Source: Dipteris shenzhenensis (lineage: Eukaryota; Polypodiophyta; Polypodiopsida; Gleicheniales). From it: a stretch of DNA of 64,000 nt. The translations under genes were made by a program, and so were the position numbers. The stretch lies in assembly GCA_047967505.1 (NCBI GenBank), contig CM106540.1; one strand, 5' to 3'. The first letter of the stretch is position 1; every line of letters starts with the position of its first letter. The notes below the pieces were generated by a model. The model did not search any database, was not told the origin of the DNA, and saw nothing but the letters and a program-made list of their open reading frames with translations. Positions 31,316-43,012 of this stretch are shown here, one piece after another.

Positions 31316-31998
31316 CTACGTGTTGATGGTAGGTGATGAGTTGCAGGTAGAAGACATCTGGCAAGCTGCGGGTAAATGACAAGATAGATATTAGACTGTC
31401 TGATGCACAAAGATGTAGTACAGAGACTTTGGAAGGAGGGTATGTTGGTATAGTGACATGTCTTAAGCTCTACGGTGTTCATAATAGCAAGTTTTGACAA
31501 ATTGCATCTAATTATTATGCCAATAAGGCAATCATTATATCGGGAAAATTCGACTAGACCGCCCAAAATTCAAAAAATTGCCCACCATTGCATCATGGCC
31601 CCAAAACTGCCCCTAAAATAGTTTTGCGATTGGATACACTCGATCATGCATTGACCCATATTTAGTAGACGGATCTGCCTCCTTCTCAAGGTAACATTTA
31701 GCCCTTCCTAGATTACATGGACAAACTTTATATGCCTTATGGCCTATGGAGATTACAATTAGTGAAAGATCATAGAGCACCACTCTTCCCTTATCATGCA
31801 TTTATAGAGGTATTTTTATTAGCCTCATTCGAGACATGATGTTGAAACCATCACATCAAATCTTGTGTCTTTCACAAATAGACAAGCATATGAAGATGCC
31901 CCAAGTGTTATACTCTCCTCTTTAGGTCCCTTTCAAACCTTGGAAAATGTTTCCATGGGTTTTCTTTCTGCCCTCTCCCCCCCCCCCCAAGAAGGGAA
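31316..31998. other. no gene recognised
   Basis: Short ORFs only. A C-run lies at 31978-31989, just upstream of the integrase fragment. Confidence 0.4.
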
Positions 31999-32170
31999 AT
32001 GATTGCATTTTTTGTGGTTGTTGATAGATTCTCCAATGTGGCAACCTTTATGCCTACTACCAAGGACTGTGATGTGGTGCATGCAACAAAACTATTCTTA
32101 AAGCATTTTTGGGTACTGTTTGGTCTCCTACCCCCCTTGTCTCTGATAGAGATTCTAGATCGCTTTCAGT
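31999..32170 (+). pseudogene. Ty3/gypsy integrase core fragment
   Basis: FVVVDRFSNVATFMPTTKD gives the first catalytic Asp region of a gypsy integrase (pattern xVVVDRxSKxAxFIP). HATKLFLKHFWVLFGLLPP follows, then a damaged second-Asp region ending DRFQ. At 32171 the sequence switches abruptly to the pyrimidine-rich array, so the array or a deletion truncates it. It is unlikely to belong with the fragment at 10653-10835, which is on the other strand and covers a later domain. Confidence 0.75.
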
Positions 32171-32665
32171 TCTTGGTTGGGTTCCTGACCCTTTTTTTTC
32201 CTAATTTCTAATTATCTCATTTCTTCCACCAATTTTTTCTAAAAGCTACTCCTGAATTTTTACTAAATTTGTCCTAATTTTATCCTTAATTTCTTATCCC
32301 TCTATTTATTATTATTAAAAGACTTTTCCTACTCTTAATTAGCCCCTCGTTACCCCTATTGAACCTTTTTTCTTAAAAACCCCCTTTGTTAGTTACTTTT
32401 GATCCAAGCTCTAATTAGGTACTCCTAAGTTTCACCACGGGTCTTTGTCACTTCAATAGGTGGCTTTAGGATAGTAACCTTCGCCTTCTTAATTAACCTA
32501 TGTTCTAACCCCCGCCATTTTTCTCATGCTTCTAACCGTAAAGCCAAGCTAAGCCTTCTTGGGCCGCCTCGCCTTTTTGCCTCACATGACTTTTCACTCC
32601 CCATCTACACGCTTCCCCATCCCCGTAGCTTCCCTCTCCTACCCGACCCTCTCGACTACCTCTAT

Positions 32666-32675
32666 CTCTCCCTAT
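32666..32675 (+). promoter_or_regulatory. TATA-like site repeated in array units
   Basis: CCTATTTAAG lies before a C-run, CACATGATCTATTTCA and an AATTCCCTCT region. The same string recurs near 35676, 37956, 40281 and 43519. Its conservation hints at a promoter belonging to the repeated element. Confidence 0.35.
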
Positions 32676-34316
32676 TTAAGCCCCCCCTCACATGATCTAT
32701 TTCAGTTGTAATTCCCTCTGCCCATGCCCCCTGCCTCCTGCCTCGTGCGCATTTACTCTTTAAACTCCTGCTTTACCTTGCTCCCTCGCCCGCTCCCCAA
32801 AGCCCCATCCACTGATCGTCATCGTAGCCTCTGCTGCACCACAGTTTATGGCTAGTGCCTCTACTGTGCCATAGTTCGTAGCTATTGCCCGCATGCACAT
32901 TTTGAGGTCCCACTCGGTGCCACCTCCCCAATCCCTTTGATGGACTCTCAGGTCCTCTTTTCATGCTTGTACTTTAATTAACCCTCCCCCCCCTCTTTTA
33001 AAGTATTTTGTTCACTTTCTTACCACTATACCTTATATACCCCTCCTTAATCATTACAATTTTTATCTACCTCCCCTCTCTTATACTCTTACACTAACCT
33101 AGCTCTTAAACCCTTTGGTAAAACTTTTAATTTCTAATTACGCAGTTCATTCCCCTTCCCCCTCCTTGGGTTTAAAAATAATTGCTCCCTCATTCCTCTA
33201 AAAAGAACTCAGAGGTCCCCATTTATTAGCAAGCTCCCCTTTATCAAACTCCCCTTTATCAAACTCCCCTCTTATTATCTGTAGTTATTTACTCTAATAT
33301 CATAATTAACCACCCCCCTCTGTTTTGTTAAAAAAATTTTCTCTAGTAGTAAATATATTTTTTGAAAATTTTTACCTTATATATTCCTTAGTGAAATTTC
33401 CCCCCCACTTCCCCCTACTATTTAGTTATATATTTTTTCCAACCCCCTTTTTAAAAAAATTCCCCCATCTTCTCTATAACTTACAGTACCTATAATTCCC
33501 CCCTTCTCATTAACTAAGATCTAAAGTTTCCCTTCCCCCTTTTTTCTAAATAATTATTTCTCTGGTTCTCCCTCATTTTTCCCTCTATTTATTTCCATTT
33601 GAATTCTGTTCCCATCTACCAATCCCCCCAAGTAATTTATCTTACCTTCTTCTTTCTATTAAACGTCCCTCTCAAGTTGTTTGGATGTTTTAAAACTATT
33701 CCTTCCAACACCACTATTCCTCCATTAAAAAAACTCCCTCCCCCTTCCCTTCCACACCTTCTCACCCACTTCTCTTCTACAAAGGTTAAGTATTCCCTTC
33801 CTTGTAAACATTCCTGTCTTACATGAAGCTTGATAAGTGTATGGCAAAGTGTTAGTTTTTATTGTGATTCCGATGACAAGGGAGGGGTGTTTATGACACA
33901 TGTCTTCCCAACTTAAGTTTAAGCCGGCGGTTCTCACCGTTTTTCTTGTTGGATGGTGGTAGGTAGGCAGACTCCCCTCTTCAATAAAAGTGATGCTGCC
34001 AACGACTTTTCAAAGCTTTACTACTCGCTTTTTCTCTTTTGAAAAGATTGTTCATCCTTTAATGATGTTTCTTCGTTTTTTTGGATATTTATTGCAAAGT
34101 ATTTCTATTAAAACACTTCTCTTTTCCACTTCAAATTTGTCTAGTCTTCACTATGGAAAGGGGTGTTGTAAATGTCTACTACACACACATGCTTTCCCTT
34201 TTAAGTCATTAAGGCCTTTTTGGCTTCTTGACTCCCTTCTTTAACTTCTTGTTTTTATTATTAATCTTTTCTAGAAATATTCTTCTAATCCTTCTCTTAT
34301 CCTTGCAGAATTATTC

Positions 34317-34598
34317 ATGGAGCTTCAAACCAATCCATATCTCTCAGCAACCCACTCCACTCTCACTCTCGCCTCCCAAACAATACATTTAAGTCATCAT
34401 GGCCTTGACCTTTTGACTCCTTTCGTTGCTCTTATGAGCAACACTATTTTATTCCACTTACCCGTTAAATTTTCACCTTTTTTAAGTACTTTTCAAATCC
34501 GAACAATTGTTAGAATTACCCACTTTCCTCTCCTTGCTTACTACTACTTTACTAAGACCTCAACTTATTCTCTTTTCTCCCACACTACTAGATTCTAA
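34317..34598 (+). CDS. small ORF of the array unit (unit 1 version)
   Basis: ATG 34317 follows TATCCTTGCAGAATTATTC, which looks like a 3' splice site. The 93-codon frame starts MELQTNPYLS and contains SQTIHLSHHGLDLLTPFVAL. Unit 2 (36520-36714) has MELHNPIHIS and SQTIDLSHHGLDILTPFIAL; unit 3 (38798-38941) has MELHIPIHIS and SQTIHLSHHGLDLLTPFIAL and stops early. The shared N-terminal ~48 codons keep their frame in all three. No protein family is recognised. Confidence 0.3.
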   Translation: MELQTNPYLSATHSTLTLASQTIHLSHHGLDLLTPFVALMSNTILFHLPVKFSPFLSTFQIRTIVRITHFPLLAYYYFTKTSTYSLFSHTTRF

Positions 34599-34672
34599 CT
34601 TACCTTACTCAAGTTTATATTGTCCATTCCTTAAATTTGCACTTCTCAATACTTCTTAACCTTTTTGGGTAG

Positions 34673-34707
34673 ACAGTAGGTCATCACACTAGGTGATGAC
34701 CTATTGT
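34673..34707 (+). repeat. hairpin in array unit 1
   Basis: ACAGTAGGTCATCAC, ACTAG loop, then GTGATGACCTATTGT: 15-bp arms with one mismatch. Confidence 0.85.
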
Positions 34708-34897
34708 TGCACCTATTGTGTTATATCCTACTGGGGCAAAGGTGGGTACACACACACGCATGCACATTTTCACTCCCTAGTGTAACCACAAATCTAATTT
34801 TTAAATATTTCCCATTAATTTCCCTAATCCCTTATTTTTCCCTTGATTTTTTTCTAATTCTCTCCATATTTGTCTTCTCAATCTCCTTTAGTTTCCC

Positions 34898-34931
<34 letters not shown>

Positions 34932-36519
34932 TGTCTCTTCGTTTATCTCCCAAATAACCCCCTCTTCCTCTCTCCCTAAACCCCCCTATTTTACATATTC
35001 ATCCCCTCTACTAAGTATTAAATTCTAACCTTTTCTAATTTGCCTATTTTTTCCCAAAATTTCTTAAGTCTCTTACTAAACCGCCCCCCTTTTTTTTTCC
35101 TTTATTATTATTTGGTATGGTTCCTGACTCGCCCACACAACCCTTGACTCTCACCCTTAGTTCTTGGTTGGGTTCCCGACCCCTTTTTTTCCTAATTTCT
35201 AACTATCTCATTTCTTCCACTAATTTTTTCTAAAAGCTACTCTTATTTTTTCCTACATTTGTCGTAATTTTATCCTTAATTTCTTATCCCTCTATTTATT
35301 ATTATTAAAAGAATTTTCCACTCTTAAATAGCCCCTCGTTAGCCCTATTGAACCTTTTTCCTTAAAAATCCCCTTTTTTAGTTACTTTGGAACCAAGCTC
35401 TAGTAAACTAATTCCCCTAGATTAGTTACTCCTAAGTTTTGCCACGGGTCTTTGTCACTTCAACAACCGGCTTTAGGATAGATACAGTGCCTTCTTAATT
35501 AACCTATGTTCTAACCCCCACCATTTTTCTCAGGCTTCCAACCATAAAGCCAATCTAAGGTTTCTTGGGCCACCCCACCTTTTTGGCTCGCATGGCTTTT
35601 CACTCCCCATCTACACTCTTCCGCATCCTCGTAGCTTCCCTCTCCTACCCGACCCTCTCGACTACCTCTATCTCTCCCTATTTAAGGCCCCCCCTCATGT
35701 GATCTATTTCACTTGTAATTCCCTCTACCCACGCCACATGTGCCCTGCCTCATGCGCATTTACTCTTTGAACTCTTGCTTTACGCTGCTCTCTTGCCCAC
35801 TCCCCAAGTAATTTCTCTTACCTTCTCTTTCTATCAAACATCCCTCTCAAGTTGTTTGGATGTTTTAAAACTATACCTCCCAACACCACTATTCCTCCAT
35901 TAAAAAAACCCCCTCCCCCTTCCCTTCGACACTCTTCTCACCCACTCCCCTTCTACAAAGGTTCAGCATTCCCTTCCCTGTAAACATTCCTGTCTTACAT
36001 GAAGCTTGATAAGTGTATGGCAAAGTGTTAATTTTTATTGTGACTCTGATGACAAGGGAGGGGTGTTTATGACACATGTCTTCCCAACTTAAGTTTAAGT
36101 CAGTTCTCACCATTTTTCTTGTTGGATGGTGACAGGTAGGCAGACTCCCCTCTTCAATAAAAGTGATGCTGCCAAAATGACTTTTCAAAGCTCTATTGCT
36201 CGCTTTTTCTCTTTTGAAAAGATTGTTCATCCTTTAATGATGTTTCTTCATTTTTTGTGGATATTTATTGCAAAGTATTTCTATTAAAACATTTCTCTTT
36301 TCCACTCCAAATTTGTCTACTCTTCACTATGGAAAGGGGTGTTGTAAATGTCTACTACACACACACGCTTTCCCCTGCAACTTTGGATGGTTGCACATAG
36401 TACACTTAACTCATTAAGGCCTTTTTGGCTTCTTGATTCCCTTCTTTAACTTCTTGTATATTATTAATTTTTTCTAAAAACATTCTTCTAATCCTTCTCT
36501 TATCCTTGCAGAATTATTC

Positions 36520-36714
36520 ATGGAGCTTCACAACCCAATCCATATCTCTAACCAACCCACTCCGACTCTCACTCCCGCCTCCCAAACAATAGATTTAAGT
36601 CATCATGGCCTTGACATTTTGACTCCTTTCATTGCTCTTATGAGCAATAGTACTTTGTTCCAATTACCTAATTTTCACCTTTTTAAGTACTCTTCAATCC
36701 CGAACAATTGTTAG
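36520..36714 (+). CDS. small ORF of the array unit (unit 2 version)
   Basis: 64 codons from ATG 36520 after TATCCTTGCAG. It begins MELHNPIHIS and holds SQTIDLSHHGLDILTPFIAL, then a diverging Leu-rich end. See the unit 1 version for comparison. Function unknown. Confidence 0.3.
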   Translation: MELHNPIHISNQPTPTLTPASQTIDLSHHGLDILTPFIALMSNSTLFQLPNFHLFKYSSIPNNC

Positions 36715-36873
36715 AATTACCCACTTTCCTCTCCTTGCTTGTTATTGCCACTACTAAGACCTCAACTTATTCTCTTTTCTCCCACACTACTAAATTTGAC
36801 TTACCTTACTCAAGTATATATTGTCCATTCCATAAATTTGCACTTCTCAATACTTATTAACATTTTCGGGTAG

Positions 36874-36908
36874 ACAGTAGGTCATCACACTAGGTGACGA
36901 CCTACTGT
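36874..36908 (+). repeat. hairpin in array unit 2
   Basis: The arms match those of units 1 and 3, with one change (GTGACGACCTACTGT). The following GCACCTAGTGTG allows the alternative fold described for unit 3. Confidence 0.85.
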
Positions 36909-36946
36909 CGCACCTAGTGTGTTGTATCCTACTAAGGCAAAGGTGG

Positions 36947-36979
<33 letters not shown>

Positions 36980-38797
36980 TCTCATTTTCTTTTTTCCTTG
37001 CAATATACCATTCTTTCCTTTATAAATCCTTTGACAACCAGTCCGATTTTTCCTTTTCACTCCCTAGCGTAACCACACTCCTCTAATTTTTCTATATTTC
37101 TCGTTAATTTCCCTAATCCCTTATTTTTCCCTTGATTTTTTTCTAATTCTCTCCATATTTGGCTTCTCAATCTCCTTTAGTTTCCCTAATCTCTCTCTCT
37201 CTCTCTCTCCATTGTCTCTTTATTTCTCTCCCAACTAACTTCCTCTTCCTCTCCCCAAACCCCCCTATTTTACCTATTCATCCCCTCTACTAAGTATTTA
37301 ATTCTAACCTTTCCTAATTTTCCTAATTTTTCCTAAAATTTCTTAAGTCTCTTACTAACCCCCCCCCCCTTTTTTTTTTCTTTATTATTATTTGGTACGG
37401 TTCCCGACTCGCCCACATAACACTTGACTTTTGCCCTCGGTTCTTTGGGTTCCCGACCCTTTTTTTTCCTAATTTCTAACTATCTCATTTCTTCCACTAA
37501 TTCTTTCTAAAAGCTACTCCTTATTTTTTCCTAAATTTGTCCTAATTTTATCCTTAATTTCTTATCCTGCTATTTATTATTATTAAAAGATTTTTCCTAC
37601 TCTGATTTAGCCCCTTGTTAGCCCTATTGAACCTTTTTCCTTAAAACCCACTTTTTTAGCTACTTTTGAACCAAGCTCTAGTAAACTAATTCCCCTAGAT
37701 TAGTTACTCCTAAGTTTCGCCACGGGTCTTTGTCACTTCAACAAGTGGCTTTAGGATAGGTACCCCTACCTTCTTAATTAACCTATGTTCTAACCCTCGC
37801 CATTTTTCTCGGGCTTCTAACTGTAAAGCCAAGCTAAGCCTTCTTGGGCCGCCCCACCTTTTTGGCTCGCACGACTTTTCACTCCCCTTCTACATGCTTC
37901 CCCATCCTCATAGCTTCCCTTTCCTACCTTGACTTTCCTGACTACCTCTATCTCTCCCTATTTAAGGCCCCCCCTCACATGATCTATTTCACTTGTAATT
38001 TTCTCTACCCACGCCACCTGTGCCCTGCCTCGTGCACATTTACTCTCTAAACTCTTGCTTTATCTAGCTCCCTCGCCCACTCCCCAAGTAATTTCTCTTA
38101 CCTTATTCTTTCTATTAAACGTCCCTCTCAAGTTCTTTGGACGTTTTAAAATTATTCCTTCCAACACCAATATTCCTCCATTAAAAAAACCCGCTCCCCC
38201 TTCCCTTCCACACTCTTCTCGCCCACTCCCCTTCTACAAAGGTTCGATATTCCCTTCCCTGTAAATATTCCTATCTTACATGAAGCTTGATAAGTGTATG
38301 GCAAAGTGTTAATTTTTATTGTGACTCCGATGATAAGGGAGGGGTGTTTATGACACATGCCTTCCCAACTGAAGTTTAAGCCGGTTCTCACCATTTTTCT
38401 TGTTGGATGGTGACAAGTAGGTAGACTCCCCTCTTCAATAAAAGTGATGCTGCCAACGACTTTTCAAAGCTCTACTGCTCGCTTTTTCTCTTTTGAAAAG
38501 AATGTTCATCCTTTAATGATATTTCTTCATTTTTTTTGGATATTTATTGCAAAGTATTTCTATTAAAACATTTCTCTTTTCCTCTCCAAATTTGTCTACT
38601 CTTCACTATGGAAAGGGGCGTTGTAAATGTCTACTACACACACACGCTTTCCCCTGCAGCTCTGGATGATTACACATAGTACACTTAAGTCATTAAGGCC
38701 TTTTTGGCTTCTTGACTCCCTTCTTTAACTTCTTGTTTATTATTAATTTTTTCTAAAAACATTCTTCTAATCTTTCTCTATCCTTGCAAAATTATTA

Positions 38798-38941
38798 ATG
38801 GAGCTTCACATCCCAATCCATATCTCTCAACAACCCACTCTGGCTCTCACTCCCACTTCCCAAACAATACATTTAAGTCACCATGGCCTTGACCTTTTGA
38901 CTCCTTTCATTGCTCTTATGAGCAACACTTTCTTATTCTAG
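38798..38941 (+). pseudogene. small ORF of the array unit (unit 3 version), truncated
   Basis: ATG 38798 begins MELHIPIHIS. The frame keeps SQTIHLSHHGLDLLTPFIAL and ends at TAG 38939-38941, earlier than in units 1 and 2. Confidence 0.3.
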
Positions 38942-39155
38942 TTACCTCTTAAATTTTCACCTTTTTTAAGGACTCTTCAAACCCGAACAATTGTTAGAAT
39001 TACCCACTTTCCTCTCCTTGCTTGTTCTTGCCACTACTAAGACCTCAACTTATTCTCTTTTCTCCCACACTACTGAATTCTGACTTACCTTACTCAAGTA
39101 TATATTGCCCATTCCTTAAATTTGCACTTCTCAATACTTCTTAACCTTTTCGGGT

Positions 39156-39205
39156 AGACAGTAGGTCATCACACTAGGTGATGACCTACTGTCTCACCTA
39201 GTGTG
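39156..39205 (+). repeat. hairpin with two mutually exclusive folds
   Basis: Fold 1: AGACAGTAGGTCATCAC (39156-39172) pairs perfectly with 39178-39194. Fold 2: CACACTAGGTGA (39170-39181) pairs perfectly with TCACCTAGTGTG (39194-39205). The two stems overlap, so only one can form at a time. Confidence 0.9.
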
Positions 39206-39241
39206 TTGTATCCTATTAGGGCAAAGGTGGGTACACACACA

Positions 39242-39296
<55 letters not shown>

Positions 39297-39776
39297 TATT
39301 CTCATTTTCTTTTTTCCTTGCAATTTACCTTTCTTTCCTTTAAAAATCCTTTGACAACCAATCCGATTTTTTCCTTTTCACTCCCTAGCGTAACCACACT
39401 CTTCTAATTTTTCTATCTTTCCCATTAATTCCCCTAATCCCTTTTTTTCCCTAGATTTTTTTCTAATTCTCTGCATATTTGTCTTCTCAATCTCCTTTAG
39501 TTTCCCTAATCTCTCTCTCTCTCTGTGTCTCTGTCTCTGTCTCTCTCTCTCTTCATTTTTCTCCCAAATAACCCCTTCTTCCTCTCTCCCCAAACCCCCC
39601 TATTTTACTTATTCATCCCCTCTACTAAGTATTAAATTCTAACCTTTCCTAATTTTCCTAATTTTTTTGAAAATTTCTTAGGTCTCTTAGTACCCCCCCC
39701 CCCCCTTTTTTTCTCATTCAATATTATTTGGTACGGTTCCTGACTCTCGCCCACACAACCCTTGACTTGCCCTCGG

Positions 39777-40607
39777 TTCTTGGTTAGGTTCCTGACCCTT
39801 TTTTCCCTACTTTCTAACTATCTCGTTTCTTCGACTAATCTTTTGTAAAAGCTACTCCTTAATTTTTCCTAAATTTGTCCTAATTTTATCCTTAATTTTT
39901 TATTATTATCAAAAGATTTATCCTACTCTTAATTAGCCCCTCGTTAGCCCTATTGAACCTTTTTCCTTAAAACCTCCCTTTTTTAGTTACTTTTGAACCA
40001 AGCTCTAGTAAACTAATTCCCCTAGATTAGTTACTCCTAAGTTTCACCATGGGTCTTTGTCACTTCAACAAGTGGCTTTAGGATAGGTACCCCTGCCTTT
40101 GTAATTAACCTATGTTCTAACCCCCACCATTTTTCTCGGGCTTCTAACCGTAAAGCCAAGCTAAGCCTTCTTCGGCTGCCCTGCCATTTTGGCTCCACGG
40201 CTTTTCATTCCCCATCTACATGCTTCCCCATCCTCGTAGCTTCCCTCTGCTACTTGACCCTCCTGACTACCTCCATCTCTCCCTATTTAAGGCCCCTTTT
40301 CACATGATCTATTTCAATTGTAATTCCCTCTGCCCACGCCACCTGTGCCCTGCCTTGTGTGCATTTACTCTCTGAACTCTTGCTTTACCTTGCTCCCTTG
40401 CCCGCTCCGCAAAGCCCCCTCCACTGATCACCATCATAGTCTTTGTTGTGCCATAGTTTGTGGCCAGTGCCTTTGCTGCACCATAGTTCACAGCTACTGC
40501 TCACGTGTGCATTTCAAGGTCCTACCCGATGCAACCTCCCCAATCCCTTTGATGGACTCTCAGGTCCTCTTTTCATGCTTGTACTTTAATTACACTGTGA
40601 CATGAAG
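39777..40607 (+). repeat. array unit 4, 5' part
   Basis: This matches the start of unit 1 as far as TGCTTGTACTTTAATTA, then is interrupted at about 40608 by unrelated sequence. It is a long-form unit, because it keeps the AAAGCCCC segment that units 2 and 3 lost. Confidence 0.85.
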
Positions 40608-42487
40608 TTGAGGGTAATAAACTTCACGCACCTCTTCACTTCCTGCAGCATTCGAACTGACTACCAAAGATACTTATCATTGAGAATGAGACATTAGAAA
40701 GAAGCTTTTATGCCAAGATACCACACCATACTTTCCTCCCTTAGATGAGAATGAAGATGGTAACATCCCAAGTGATGTTGTAGTCAAGCATAGGGAGAAG
40801 GAAAGGATCAGCAGAGGCCATAATCTCAGCGAGCCGGTCTGCACCAAAGAGAAGAGCGATACGTTGTTGAAAGAAGATCTTGCGGCTCAACATGACATGA
40901 ACTGATATATATCGAGGAGTTTGAAGGGGCTGATTAGGTCGGATGGGTAGATTCCGAGGAAACATTGCACCTCCTTCATAGACACCTTTATACTTAGCTC
41001 AAAACACTCTACAAACTGTCATTAGACACAGAGGCCTATAACTTTCAGTAGAGACATGATATCAAAGATTCAAGTACACAAAGAGATGCGCCCTGAGATG
41101 GGCTTCGCGCTGATATAAGTTTCATTGAAAACAGACAGACGGTTGAAGAGATATGGACAGTTTACTGGAAGGGGGTAAAAACTGTCATGAAAACAGACTG
41201 TCAAACACAGAGACTCATAACTTTTTGCAGCAGTATCTGATTCAAGATCTGATTACATAGGAACATGCGCCTTGAAGAGAGCTTCGCGCTGATATAAATT
41301 TCATTACAATCGGACTATCGAGCAGAAAGTTATGAGCAAAACACTAACAGGGGGTCAAACTGTCATGAAAACTACCCTCCACCCAGGCTAATTTCGCCTG
41401 AGCAGGATGCTCCCTCAAGACTCCACCTTCATCAACGATCCACCCCTCATAGATTTCGCCTAGAAGAGGGGAAAAAGTTTGCATAGTGGCTCGGGAAACA
41501 AATGGACCATGTGTGCACAGTGAGCAGTCGAATAGAAAGAACTTTTAAGGCTTTGAAAGAAAGAAAAGGGAAGAGACACTCAAGAGAGAGAGAACCTGAA
41601 GTGACCTTCATTACAAATAGAGTGAGAATCCACCTCAACACTACAAACACAAGGGAGAAGAAGAGGTTTCATACATACAAGAGGGAGCGGAAGCTCCAAG
41701 ACTTACTCATAGAGAGAGAATAAACTAGAGAGAGAAGGACTCAAGAGTCTACATAAGAGAATATCTACAAGAGGAAGAGAAGGCTCATGGAAGAGGCTTG
41801 GGGAGACTAGAACTACAGCAACATAAGGCCTAGTGGTAGAAGAGATTCTGATGAACAAGGGAGAGGAGGGCTCCTTTTATAGAGATTTTGTTACCCTCCT
41901 TCACCCATTTACAATTGCTGCCTGTAGATTCCTTTCCCCATCAACCACATAAGCACGTATGTCACCATCCATGTCCTTTTTGGCTACTCTTGCCATGTGT
42001 CCCATCAAAAGATGCTCAAGACTCTTAAAATATTGAGAAAGTCAAGAGTCTCCCCACATGGAGCCCATAGGGACCCTCTCTTTTCCACATGTCCACATCC
42101 TCCTTATTCCACATAGGAGTTCTAGAAGGATTCCTCTTGACTTCACACTCCTCCACATGCCTTCCACACGCTTGGCATGTGGCCTCTCTTATATTATTGG
42201 AACACATGGACATGAGCCCACCTCTTTATATGACTCACTCTTTCTATCTTCTAAAAAACTCATAATATCCCATACACAAATAACTCTCACCCCATACCAA
42301 GGTATTTATAATTCATACCTATGGTATTTACAATGAGCCATTCCACTCATCCTCTCAATCCCATACAATATCATAGAAAATAGAAATAAGTGAGAGCCGC
42401 TAGGCTATCACTTGATACTCAAACTCTTATCAAACATAGAGAAAAACAATACCAATGCCAAATTAAAAATATCAATTTTTGGCATCA
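40608..42487. mobile_element. 1.9-kb foreign block replacing the middle of unit 4
   Basis: The composition changes abruptly at both ends. The block begins in CACTGTGACATGAAG and ends just before the (CA)n tract at 42488. It contains a ~182-bp tandem repeat (41015-41375) and purine-rich AAGAGAGAGAG tracts (41500-41780). A minus-strand TATA-like site lies near 41875. It has the look of a minus-strand LTR or leader of an LTR retrotransposon, but no TG...CA ends or target duplication could be confirmed, and no coding domain is recognised. Confidence 0.4.
41015..41375 (+). repeat. ~182-bp tandem repeat
   Basis: Two copies (from about 41015 and 41197) share ACTGTC near the start, GACACAGAG/AACACAGAG, and GCTTCGCGCTGATATAA followed by TTTCATT. 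ACTGTCATGAAAAC occurs twice around the boundaries. Confidence 0.65.
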
Positions 42488-42488
42488 C

Positions 42489-42545
<57 letters not shown>

Positions 42546-42755
42546 TATTCTCATTTTCTTTTTTCCCTGTAATTTACCTTTCTTTCCCTTAAAAATCCTT
42601 TGACAACCAATCCGATTTTTTCCTTTTCAGTCCCTAGCGTAACCACACTCTTCTAATTTTTCTATCTTTCCCGTTAATTTCCCTAATCCCTTTTTTTCCC
42701 TTGATTTTTTTTAAATTCTCTGCATATTTGTCTTCTCAATCTCCTTTAGTTTCCC

Positions 42756-42797
<42 letters not shown>

Positions 42798-43012
42798 ATT
42801 TCTCTCCCAAATAAACTTCTCTTCCTCTCTCCCCAAACCCCCCTATTTTACCTATTCATCCCCTCTACTAAGTATTAAATTTTAACCTTTCCTAATTTTC
42901 CTAATTTTTTCAAAAATTTCTTAAGTCTCTTAGTACCCCCCCCTTTTTTTCTCCTTCAATATTATTTGGTACGGTTCCTGACTCGCCCACATAACCCTTA
43001 ACTTGCCCTCGG
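42488..43012 (+). repeat. array unit 4, 3' part
   Basis: A (CA)n of about 54 bp is followed by the unit's 3' segment (CTATTCTCATTTTCTTTTTTCC, nearly identical to unit 3 after its CA tract) and a CT run at 42761-42795. Confidence 0.85.

Larger units (their letters stand above)
32171..35160 (+). repeat. pyrimidine-rich array, unit 1 (long form)
   Basis: The unit starts TTCTTGGTTGGGTTCC and runs through CCACGGGTCTTTGTCACTTC (near 32436), a TATA-like CTATTTAAG (near 32670) and TGGACTCTCAGGTCCTC (near 32941). It continues through a 600-bp CT-rich stretch, CTTCAATAAAAGTGATGC (near 33980), a small ORF (34317), a hairpin (34673-34707) and a CA tract near 34738. Unit 5 shares the long middle segment that units 2 and 3 lack. 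The plus strand is strongly T+C-skewed. Confidence 0.85.
35161..37440 (+). repeat. array unit 2 (short form)
   Basis: It has the same order of landmarks as unit 1 but lacks about 0.8 kb between CTCCCCAA (near 35800) and GTAATTTCTCTTACC. The breakpoint is identical to that of unit 3. It carries the small ORF (36520), hairpin (36874-36908) and (CA)n at 36950-36977. Confidence 0.85.
37441..39776 (+). repeat. array unit 3 (short form)
   Basis: Closest to unit 2, including the shared 0.8-kb deletion junction near 38085. It carries a stop-truncated small ORF (38798-38941), the best hairpin (39156-39205) and a long (CA)n at 39232-39293. A CT run with GTCTCTGTCTCTG interruptions lies near 39515-39550. 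Confidence 0.85.
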
